Assembly: GCA_033722295.1 (NCBI GenBank)
Contig: JAWVZH010000072.1
Coordinates: 1-14,949, forward strand
Direction: 5' to 3'
DNA length: 14,949 bases
From: JAWVZH01 sp033722295
GTDB taxonomy: Bacteria > Bacteroidota > Bacteroidia > Chitinophagales > Saprospiraceae
The notes under the pieces are model-generated. The model did no database searches and had not been told where the DNA came from. It was given only the letters and a program-made list of their open reading frames with translations. Positions 1-8,600 of the stretch are shown here, one piece after another. The position numbers and the translations under genes are program-made. Numbering within the stretch: the first letter of the stretch is position 1; every line of letters begins with the position of its first letter.

Positions 1-825
1 ACTCAGGGCATCCGAAAGGCTGGTAAAGTAAAATTTATCTCTGTCTATGCCCATTAAGTGAGTGTATGAAACATTGTCCGGGTTAAGGATAATGTTCGAA
101 ACTGTACCTATACCACAGGTGCCACCACAAACATCTTCCTGGCTGTAGATAGGAAATGGTTCTGCGATACTTACTGTGCCTATGAGTTGAATATTATCAG
201 CGCCACATGGCGAATAGCTGTCGCAACTAAAGATCCCAAGACCTGAACTAAACCCACCACCAAACATGTTGCCGCTTGATGTATAGCCATCGATCACAAC
301 ATTTTGTACCGAGGTTAATGAAATTCCATTACCTCCATTATTCATGGATGTGATATTGTTCATGGTAATGTCATTCACACCGGTAATTGCGAATCCTGAA
401 CCTCCCCCTCCTGTAACACTTATGCTATTCAACGTCAGGAAATTACCTCCTACAACCGGATTACCCGTAATTATACCGAAGGTGCCTGCGCCATTTAGAG
501 TAAGGTCCTGGATAGTCACATTATCCGCTTCGATGGTCAACCCCCAGCTACCGGAGCTGGAATTAATGGTCGATCCATTTCCCTGCAAGACAAGGCCCGC
601 TTTTGTGGAAGGAATAGTGATCAATCCCTCCGCAAATGGTGATGATGCAAATTCCAGGCTTACCGTATCACCTGGTGATGCTGCATTTATAGCATCCTGG
701 ATAGTAGCTTCATCCGTTGGAACTAAGATCACCGCAGCATTCATCTGTATCAGATTCACGACTGCCAGGAAAAGGATCAAAGCCCCCACTCTCACTCGAT
801 TATACGTATATGTAAAGTTCTTCAT
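1..825 (-). CDS. Exported right-handed parallel beta-helix protein, N-terminal part (3' end beyond window)
   Basis: The frame is open from an ATG at 825-823 to the left edge, giving 275 codons without a stop. The N-terminus MKNFTYTYNRVRVGALILFL continues hydrophobic to about residue 30, which reads as a Sec signal peptide ending near 'MNAA'. Next comes a segment typical of the start of parallel beta-helix (pectate-lyase-like) proteins: 'ATIQDAINAASPGDTV' at about 40-55. It is followed by short repeating strands rich in N, G, T and I, for example 'LTIEADNVTIQDLTLNGAG', 'NDITMNNITSMNNGGNG' and 'SLTSVQNVVIDGYTSSG'. Cysteines appear only after about residue 195 (CDSYSPCG, CGGTCG). No catalytic residues can be assigned, because beta-helices of this kind include both polysaccharide lyases and structural or adhesive proteins. 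It is not a paralog of the five genes upstream. A T9SS sorting domain is likely in the missing C-terminus, but that is inference. The gene lies 128 bp downstream of the 1507-aa paralog, behind a terminator-like hairpin. Confidence 0.85.
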   Translation of the reverse strand, partial: MKNFTYTYNRVRVGALILFLAVVNLIQMNAAVILVPTDEATIQDAINAASPGDTVSLEFASSPFAEGLITIPSTKAGLVLQGNGSTINSSSGSWGLTIEADNVTIQDLTLNGAGTFGIITGNPVVGGNFLTLNSISVTGGGGSGFAITGVNDITMNNITSMNNGGNGISLTSVQNVVIDGYTSSGNMFGGGFSSGLGIFSCDSYSPCGADNIQLIGTVSIAEPFPIYSQEDVCGGTCGIGTVSNIILNPDNVSYTHLMGIDRDKFYFTSLSDALS

Positions 826-878
826 GATTCCTCTAAATGTTGAAGTAAGTAATGGTTTTATCATTCAAAAATTCATTT
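826..878 (-). promoter_or_regulatory. Leader of the beta-helix gene, similar to the leader of the 1507-aa paralog
   Basis: Read on the minus strand, this leader contains AAATGAA, TTTTTGAA, ACCATTAC (849-856) and TTTAGA, in that order before the start codon. The same blocks occur in the same order before the start at 5477. The ATG in the AAATGAA block is followed in frame by TTT TGA after one codon, so it cannot be the gene start. A TTG with a weak TACTTCAA block 18 bases later could be a poor match to the Bacteroidota TTTG/TAnnTTTG promoter. I do not claim a mapped promoter. Confidence 0.3.
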
Positions 879-901
879 TATGATCCGGCGGGGGCGAAGA
901 A

Positions 902-932
902 TTGGGAGAGGGAGTCGTTACGCCCTCTCCAA
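902..932 (-). terminator. Terminator-like hairpin after the 1507-aa paralog
   Basis: TTGGGAGAGGG pairs with CCCTCTCCAA across a 10-base loop, about 10 bp with one bulged G. It starts 22 bases past the stop codon at 954. On the minus strand only AATTCTTC follows, not a real U-tract, so this may be a weak terminator or a 3'-end stabilising hairpin. Confidence 0.45.
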
Positions 933-953
933 CAAATTCCATTAACCGAATTC

Positions 954-3900
954 TTACTCTATAATTACCATCTTACGAGTGGCTGAATATCTGTCAGTTT
1001 TGAGTTGATAGTACAAGACTGATGATTCTGAAAAACCCGACATATCCAGCTCAAGGCTCTGATATCCAGATCTTCCAAATCCATCCACCCGTTTTAATAT
1101 TTTACCCGACATATCGAATACCTCTATGCTGTACGTCATAGCACCAGGTAGTTCGAATGCGATATTTGTCGTTCCCTTAAATGGGTTAGGAGTATTTTGA
1201 TACAAGGCAAAACTCTCAGTTGTACCCACACCTTGTGAAAGTATGTTGAACTCTACCCTGTCGTCGCTGTACGCAATAGCCGGTGTAATCGCACCAGTAA
1301 GTGTAAACGGCAATGCACCGTCTATTTCGGACCTGGGATTAAAGACCGCAGTTAACAATACATCGTCGCGACCAATTTCAACAGCATCTATATTGCTCCA
1401 GGCCAAAGTGAACTGTCCTTGATCAAGATCGGCGACATGATAATCCTGGACCTTTAAGGCACCAGACCTCAATTCGACAAACTCCATGAGATCCCGGTCA
1501 TATTCTCCGGTAAACTGGATAGCTAGAATGTTCTGCATCTCCGTCTGGCCAACTACGATTGGCACTAATATTTCACCCGATGTGGTCGAAGCTGGTTGCG
1601 GCAATGTCAACAACAGATCTCCTGATCTTGTAGAGTTGTCAATGACTCCGCTTGGAATCGCATCGCCCGAAACATCACCAACTTTAACTGCAACAAAGTC
1701 GGATGCCATCTCATCCTTGCTGAATGAATTGATATCTATAGCTTCCTTATAGGGAAAAGGATTCCTTACATCGCTGAACTGAAAATCCTGATCTATGAAT
1801 CTCCAGGATTCATTTCTCGGGAAATCAGCATGTACGCCTAGGATCATCTTTCTCAACTCTGATATATCACCGGCCGATATACTATGGCTGTTATTCACGT
1901 CAGCAGCGATATACCTGTAAGGCCCATCAAGATCTTCATATCCAAGAAGATGTCGTTGTATCATTACGAGATCCAGCGTGGAAACACCATTCATCGGATT
2001 TTTATCATACCTTGCTGACACCTCGTAATCTTCATACATTGCCATATCCGGGAAGGCAAAATGTCCTTCGTCATCCGTCATGTAAAACTTACTGGCTCCC
2101 ATTGATGGACTTTTCAGTTCCACCTCTACATCCTTCATTCGATCTGAAGACTGCGTACTTATAAGACCAGCTATCATTCCGTTTAGAGAAGCCCGGTCAG
2201 GACAAACATCCTGGTTGTCCTGAAGTATTAGTACAGTTTTACACAGGTCTACATTGCCCGCTTCATCCCATACGTAGATCGAGATCTCAATTGTATCAGA
2301 AATACCGTTTTCGATATCATCGCATGACAAGGTCTTTCCTGTCTCTGTGATATCGAGTGAAAAGGAATATCTCAGATCTGTGGAATCGGTACAGTTGTCA
2401 AAACTACCTGCGTCAAAATCACTGGCCCAAATAGTCACCGTACCTGTTGTCGGCATCAAGACTGTTGTTATTCCATTCTTACAATAAGGCGTTGGCTTTT
2501 TACAATCTTCAACATGGAGATCGTATTCGCACACCTCAGAATTACCACATCTGTCTTCTACTGTAAATTTTACTCTATATGTTCCGGCCTCCAGTACTCT
2601 GGAAAATGAGTTCCGGTTGCCACTGACATCAAAGGTTCCGTCATTGTCCAGGTCTATCATGTATGACCATTTCAATTGATCTACAGGTGTGCATTTATCG
2701 AATGCTGTGGCCTCCTGTGTTACCAGAATGCTACAATCACCTCCGTCGATACATACTGATCGGTCCTGACAATCAGAAGTAAATTCTGGACCTTCGTTAT
2801 CATGCACTTTGATCACCTGGGTATAACAGAATCGCCCAGGGTTATCGGGATAGCACTCATCAGGGTTATCCCTGTCGAATTGACACCAGTCGATCACTCT
2901 CCACTGTCTTATTATTTTCAGACATGCTCCATCTACCTGTGAAAAAACCAGGTCTTCGTAAGCGGTCGCCAGCTGAGTACAGTCATCTACATTTCTGAAA
3001 GTCGGCCGACCTGTATTATCGGGATCGGTATCTTCCATACAACCATTTGTCAGGTTGCGATTAGGGGGCCAGTTAATATCATCTTCAATGAAAGGATCAT
3101 CATCGACCACCGTTATCACTTGTGAACATGTGGCTGAACGTCCACCATCGTCTGTCGCAATGAATATTCTGGTTATCGTTCCAGTACCACAATGATTTAG
3201 ATCAATAATTGAATCAGTAGTGATCTCAACATTACAATTGTCAATCGCTTTTGCAGTACCAAACTGTCTAAGCGGAGTGTAATCCTCTTCACATGTTATC
3301 TCGACTGGATCCGGGCACTCCGTAATGATCGGTGGCAATTTGTCCTGTACAGTAACTTCTACCATACATTCACTGAAATTATTCCCACATTCGTCATATA
3401 CTCTGAAGACCACCATAATAGGGTTGTCATCAATATCTTCACAACAGAATTCGATGTATTCTTTGAAGTCAGTACTATCTTCGATTCCCGGAGGACAGTC
3501 GCCTTCCACCATTCTCCTGACCAGGATATCCCCCAGCCCGCAATTGTCATGACTACCGTCATCAAATGTAGAACCATCAACCCTGGCTTTACCGTCAGAA
3601 GTCAGTGCCACTACAGTATGCTCATGGCATACTGCTATGGGTGCCACAGCATCCTCAACAAAGAGGTCAAAACTAAATTCTGTACTGTTTCCGCAATCGT
3701 CGGTTATGATATACTTTATCCAGTTACATCCAGCAGGAATATCGAACAACTCATAACGGCCATCCCGACGCTGTCTTACATTGGATGTACTGAAGATCTG
3801 AGAGTTATCAACTTGCGCACATTCATTGGGATCTTTGATTTCCTGATCCACACTAAGGTGCCTTACTTCATATGTCCACGAACCACACTCTTCGAGAATA

Positions 3901-5477
3901 GTAGGTATATAGGGATTGTCAACGGCATTCGCACCCGTCGGATCGTATACCGGTTCCGGAACGATATAGGACTTTATGCCGCACGCCCAATCCTGCATTC
4001 GTAATACCAGTGGTGTTCTCGGCGGTGCGATGACCACAGGGCCATCTTCGTCAACAACCTTGATCTTCTGGATATATTCCAGCTTGTTATCTGGATCACA
4101 CCAATCGATTATCAACCAATTCCTCAGGATCTTGTAATAGCTGTCACAGACGCTGATAGTGTCATCCCAGAAGTCGAATTGAATGTTGCCGCAGAAAATA
4201 CCTTCAGGTCTGCCTGTACCGCATGGTTCCGGAGCGGGAAATCCATTTGGTAATTTGCAGAAGTCACCGTCGCACTGAAGTGGATCGGGATTGCCGTTCT
4301 CGCCATCATAATGAGGTGGCAGAGTAATATTGGTAAGTGTACCACGTGTAAAATAAATCGTATCGGTACACATTATCATCAACCCGGAAGCATCGGTAGC
4401 TGTCCATTTTCTGTAAAGGACACTGCTGAAAAGAGTATCCGTGCAATCCCGTGTCACCAATGAATCACTGTACTCCAGGATAACCTCACCACACGCATCT
4501 ACGCTGGAAGCTATGAACACCTGAGAGTCAGCAGTGGTCGTGATATTATTAGAGTCAACTGGAAATCCGATGATAGGATTGAACGGGCTGATATCCTCAC
4601 CACAACTGACAGTATCAGAGTCACAAAGCAATTGTGGTGGGGTCTTGTCTTCCACCAAAAGGTCCCCCCAACAACTATTTCCACAGGCTACATTAGTGAC
4701 TACCACCTGCAGTTCCTCGCCAATATATTCTGCTGTTAATGGCAAAGGAATAAGGTTGTTGTCCTTATCAAAGATCTCAACCTTATAAAAACCGAGATCT
4801 ACACATTCTTCATTCTCTCCTTCGAGTACCATATCCGCGAGTATATTCACCTCACACATGGTGTTGACAGATATGTTGACCTTGTTATTACAGGCCAGCA
4901 CACAATCTGACCAGCAATCTGTCAATACCGCGGTATCTGAAGGCGCAGGAGTAATGGTTGCACCCCCGGATGTGAGTGATGCACTACCAGTTGCCATATT
5001 AATGAGGTCTGTGGTAGTATTCTCAAGATCAACCGTGACTGCATAGCCTACTGTAACAGATTCCCCTGGTGCTATAAATCCGCTCATGCCGTCAAGCAAA
5101 TTCGGATCAGCACCATCCGCGCTATAATTCACATTGATAATGGGATCTATCAGAGCTGTTGAACTTGCTATGAACGGTCCTTGTGCCAAACCAACAAATG
5201 CCCCGCCAAAATTGGCAGCAACATTATCACTGATCTGAATATCCGTTATCAGAGGCGCAATGTTCACATTGGTCATAGTTGCCTCGAAATTGACATCAAT
5301 GAGCCCCGGGGTTCCTGATTCGGAGATCCCGGTAATGACCTTGTTAAGCGTATACTCCTGAACTTGTGCACTCAGAGACCATGCATAAATCATGCATAGT
5401 GCCATTGACACAGAACGCAAGAATCGCTTGCTCCTCGGTACTAATCGGTCAATTAATGGTTGTATATTTCTTTTCAT
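954..5477 (-). CDS. Giant T9SS-exported HYR-like / dockerin-like / cohesin-like surface protein, 1507 aa
   Basis: Predicted secreted or surface-anchored multidomain protein. A signal peptide covers about 1-38, ending 'WSLSAQ'. The head (about 40-185) has 'APGESVTVGYAVTVDLEN' and resembles DUF11-like conserved-repeat sandwiches. A Cys-rich module with 'ADMVLEG' and 'SCWGDLLVEDK' follows (about 195-285). Two copies of the DWC module are at about 448-475 (YKILRNWLIIDWC) and 852-895 (LKIIRQWRVIDWC). HYR-like modules begin at about 613 (PIAVCHEH), 715 (PPIITECPDPVEITC) and 995 (PTPYCKNGITTV). An acidic loop IDLDNDGTFD lies near 941-950. Then come a carboxypeptidase-regulatory-like segment (about 1097-1160), dockerin-like segments (1156-1179, 1192-1214), VKVGDVSGDA (1264-1273), a cohesin-like domain (about 1290-1412) and a T9SS type A sorting domain (about 1422-1507, 'NTPNPF', ending TRKMVIIE). 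I chose the ATG at 5477. An in-frame ATG at 5522 would add 15 residues, but that stretch resembles the untranslated leader of the next gene. No enzymatic motif is visible. Domain family names are assigned by eye. Confidence 0.9.
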   Translation of the reverse strand: MKRNIQPLIDRLVPRSKRFLRSVSMALCMIYAWSLSAQVQEYTLNKVITGISESGTPGLIDVNFEATMTNVNIAPLITDIQISDNVAANFGGAFVGLAQGPFIASSTALIDPIINVNYSADGADPNLLDGMSGFIAPGESVTVGYAVTVDLENTTTDLINMATGSASLTSGGATITPAPSDTAVLTDCWSDCVLACNNKVNISVNTMCEVNILADMVLEGENEECVDLGFYKVEIFDKDNNLIPLPLTAEYIGEELQVVVTNVACGNSCWGDLLVEDKTPPQLLCDSDTVSCGEDISPFNPIIGFPVDSNNITTTADSQVFIASSVDACGEVILEYSDSLVTRDCTDTLFSSVLYRKWTATDASGLMIMCTDTIYFTRGTLTNITLPPHYDGENGNPDPLQCDGDFCKLPNGFPAPEPCGTGRPEGIFCGNIQFDFWDDTISVCDSYYKILRNWLIIDWCDPDNKLEYIQKIKVVDEDGPVVIAPPRTPLVLRMQDWACGIKSYIVPEPVYDPTGANAVDNPYIPTILEECGSWTYEVRHLSVDQEIKDPNECAQVDNSQIFSTSNVRQRRDGRYELFDIPAGCNWIKYIITDDCGNSTEFSFDLFVEDAVAPIAVCHEHTVVALTSDGKARVDGSTFDDGSHDNCGLGDILVRRMVEGDCPPGIEDSTDFKEYIEFCCEDIDDNPIMVVFRVYDECGNNFSECMVEVTVQDKLPPIITECPDPVEITCEEDYTPLRQFGTAKAIDNCNVEITTDSIIDLNHCGTGTITRIFIATDDGGRSATCSQVITVVDDDPFIEDDINWPPNRNLTNGCMEDTDPDNTGRPTFRNVDDCTQLATAYEDLVFSQVDGACLKIIRQWRVIDWCQFDRDNPDECYPDNPGRFCYTQVIKVHDNEGPEFTSDCQDRSVCIDGGDCSILVTQEATAFDKCTPVDQLKWSYMIDLDNDGTFDVSGNRNSFSRVLEAGTYRVKFTVEDRCGNSEVCEYDLHVEDCKKPTPYCKNGITTVLMPTTGTVTIWASDFDAGSFDNCTDSTDLRYSFSLDITETGKTLSCDDIENGISDTIEISIYVWDEAGNVDLCKTVLILQDNQDVCPDRASLNGMIAGLISTQSSDRMKDVEVELKSPSMGASKFYMTDDEGHFAFPDMAMYEDYEVSARYDKNPMNGVSTLDLVMIQRHLLGYEDLDGPYRYIAADVNNSHSISAGDISELRKMILGVHADFPRNESWRFIDQDFQFSDVRNPFPYKEAIDINSFSKDEMASDFVAVKVGDVSGDAIPSGVIDNSTRSGDLLLTLPQPASTTSGEILVPIVVGQTEMQNILAIQFTGEYDRDLMEFVELRSGALKVQDYHVADLDQGQFTLAWSNIDAVEIGRDDVLLTAVFNPRSEIDGALPFTLTGAITPAIAYSDDRVEFNILSQGVGTTESFALYQNTPNPFKGTTNIAFELPGAMTYSIEVFDMSGKILKRVDGFGRSGYQSLELDMSGFSESSVLYYQLKTDRYSATRKMVIIE

Positions 5478-5526
5478 TTCTAAAGAATTATCTCCTTGTA
5501 ATGGTCTTTCAAAAATTTTCATTTGC
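5478..5526 (-). promoter_or_regulatory. Leader of the 1507-aa paralog (contains an alternative upstream ATG)
   Basis: On the minus strand the blocks AAATGAA, TTTTTGAA, ACCATTAC (5501-5508) and TTTAGA precede the start at 5477, as they do before the start at 825. An upstream ATG at 5522-5520 is in frame and could be the true start, giving 1522 aa. The similarity to a leader that is clearly non-coding argues for 5477. AAGGAG occurs about 14 bases before the start, too far for a good Shine-Dalgarno site. Confidence 0.3.
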
Positions 5527-5560
5527 TATTTCTCTGGTGGCTGACGTCATCTAAAAAGAT

Positions 5561-5606
5561 GAGAAAAAGAAAGCCTGTCCGGAACTCGCGCTCCGGAACA
5601 AGGCTT
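5561..5606 (-). terminator. Intrinsic terminator of the 1448-aa paralog
   Basis: AAGCCT...CCGGA pairs with TCCGG...AGGCTT (5571-5606), a bulged stem with a GC-rich upper part. On the minus strand it is followed directly by TCTTTTTCTC (5570-5561). It begins 15 bases past the stop codon at 5621 and lies before the next start, so transcription of the next gene probably needs its own promoter or read-through. Confidence 0.8.
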
Positions 5607-5620
5607 CCTACGATCAACCA

Positions 5621-8600
5621 TTACTCGATTAATATCATTTTACGTGTTGCCATACGATCATTGGTTTCCAATCTGTAGTACAGGACTCCAGTTACGGGCA
5701 AGTCGTATTTTGAAATTTCTATTTGATTAAAGCCTTCAGAGAACAGGCCTTTGATCTGCTTGATCACCTTGCCATTGACATCTATAACCTTGATACTGGC
5801 TTCCTGTGTCCTCGGTAGATTGAAACCGATCACAGTCGTGTTGTCAAATGGATTAGGCTTGTTCTGTAGTAATTCAAAATCATGACTCGAAGCGATCACA
5901 TCACCCTTCGTATTGATGAAATTGAATGCAAGGCTTGATACCTCAAGGTTTTCATCATAGATCTCCGGAGTCACCGCCTTCGTATTGAGCGACAGAACTC
6001 TGGAGAGCTTACCTGAAATCACAGCCTCAAATGTCAGTGTCAGAAACTCCTCGCTGAATTCATGACAAACTCCCTGCAGGTCATTCCAAGACAGGGCGAT
6101 TATCCCTCTGTCCAGGCCGGCAAGTCCAAGATGAGCATCGGTAGTTTTACCATTCTTGTGCTCAATGTTCAATAGCTGCAGAATATCATTTTCAAATTGC
6201 AGCGCATATTGCATTCCCTGGTACAATCCATGAGGCACGTATATGTCTACATCCACTGTTTCTCCTGCCACAAATTCTATATCCTCAACTATCAAAGCCT
6301 TTTCCTCTCCCGACCGGATCTCATTACCGATAAGTCCATTGGCCCTTGCGTCTCCACTTATATCTCCAACCTTGATGGCTACAAAGTCATTGGACATCAT
6401 GTCACCCGATAGATTATCCACATCGAGTTCTTCGGTGATTGGCCATGGGTTGTCTGGATCCTGGAATTGATAGTTAGATGGAACGAATCTCCAGGATTCA
6501 TTTTTCGGAAATTCGCTGAAATAGCCAAGAATGAGTTTTCTGAGTTCTGATATATCTCCTGCTGATACACTTTGTGTATTGTTGACGTCAGCAGCGATGT
6601 ATTTGTATGGTGTATTAAATGAAGATATGCCCAAAAGGTGACGTTGAATCATGACGATATCCAGAGTAGAGATACCGTTCAACGGGTTATCATTTCTTGA
6701 GGCGCCGAGTTTATAATTATTACTCATCGGTATTGATGGGAAGGCATAATGCCCATCATTCTTGGTCATGTCATATTTTGGTAGTCCTGGCATGCTACCA
6801 TTGAGCATAACCATGACCTCCTCAACGGTCTCGGCGGCTTCTGTTTTAATGTTTCCGGCTAACATAGCCGTATTGCCATTTACATTGTCAGGGCACACAT
6901 TGTCAATTCCGTCCTGAATGGTTATCGTTGTCTTGCAGAAATCGGAATTGCCAGACCCATCAGTAACATAGATGGTAACCTCGAATGTGGCTTCTATTCC
7001 ATTTGGAATACTGTCGCATGTATATACCCGGCTTTTGTCGCTGGTATCTGATGAAAATGAGAAGGTCAGATCCCGTCTTTCCGAGCAATTGTCAAAACTG
7101 CCATCATCGAGATCACTGGCCCATATTGTTATCTGGCCACTTGTGGGCATTACAACCGTTGTAATGCCAGGCCTGCAATATGGCGTGGGTTTCTTCTGAT
7201 CTCTAATTGTGAAGTCATGACAGCAAGTCGCTGAACTACCACATTTGTCCTCAACAGTCCAGCAAATCTCATGCGTTCCCACAGGGAATGTATTACTTGC
7301 ATTGTTGGTACCACTATTCGAAAAATCGATAGTTCCATCCTTGTCAACATCGATCGTATAGGATACATCAAGATCTTCTACCGGTGTACAATCGTCGTCT
7401 ACCTCTACTATCAACTCTGCAAAGCCATTGCAATCTGGACCGGGACTGTCAAATACCTTGTCCTCGCAACCGGACACAAAGACCGGATCGTCCGTGTCAA
7501 GGATCTTGATGACCTGCGTATAATCCCATCTGTTGGTTCGGGTGTTGTTATTGCACCAGTCGACTACCGACCAGTGTCTCAAGATCTTATAACATGCGTC
7601 GTTGACGATTTCATATACTTCGTCGTCGTATGAAACCAGGAGGTCGGTACAATCATCATCAGCCGGCAGTTCTGGCTCACCGGTAATGTCCGGCGACACG
7701 TCGTCAGGACAACCGTAAAGATCTGTATCATCCGGCCAAATTATATCTGTACCATGAAATCTGTCAAACGTGATGAATGTAATGGTCTGAGTACATGTAC
7801 GCTGTTGATTGGCATCACTTACCGTCCATGTTCTTAATAGTGTTCCGACTCCACAGTCATTTCTATTATCGGTCTCTACATAAGTAAGATTGGCCATACA
7901 ATCATCTCTGTAATAACCGTCCTTACCCCAGAGGTAATTAGGACCTACATTCGGATTATCTGGGTCATTCAGGATAATATCATCTCTGTCTGCCTCATTA
8001 TCTCTCATGCTTCCGAACACGTTGATATCCGAATAATCGAACTGACAACTTACCGTAATGTCAGGCGGACAAACTATGACCGGAGGACTCTTGTCAACCA
8101 CATTAACCTCGACCATGCATTCATTGAAGTTCCCTGATCGATCATAGACCCGGAAAACAACCATTACCGGACTGTTTGCTGCATCGTTACAACAGAATTC
8201 CACGTAATCTCTGAAATCAGTCCCATCATATACCCCTCTGGGGCATTGACCTCGATTCATCCTGGCTACCTCAAAATGTCCGACCTCACAATTGTCATAA
8301 CTTCCATCATCGAAGGTAGAGGCAAACACCTTTGCTGTGCCATTTGTAGAAAGCGTCACAGCGGTGTGCTGGTCACAGATGGCCACAGGTTTTTTATCTT
8401 CTTTTATGAATACATCGTACCGACACTCCGTCACATTACCACAGTCATCAGAATATCTGTAAACGATCCAGTTACAACCTAATGGAAGATCTACGATCCT
8501 GTAATCTCCATTCGGCAATTTGAATACTCCCTGCTTCGTTTCGTCGGCAGCCGACTCCGGCGTACAATCCGGAGCTCCTCTTTTAACAAGCACCTCTACC

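Noticed and set aside
344..883. Plus-strand open frame of 179 codons
   Set aside because: It is antisense to the beta-helix gene, whose minus-strand frame has a signal peptide and a consistent repeat pattern. The plus-strand product shows no coherent domain.
3549..4004. Long plus-strand open frames inside the giant genes (also 7271-7633, 9287-9739, 11976-12395)
   Set aside because: They lie antisense to strongly supported coding sequence, have no signal peptide, motif or leader, and are expected by chance opposite long genes.
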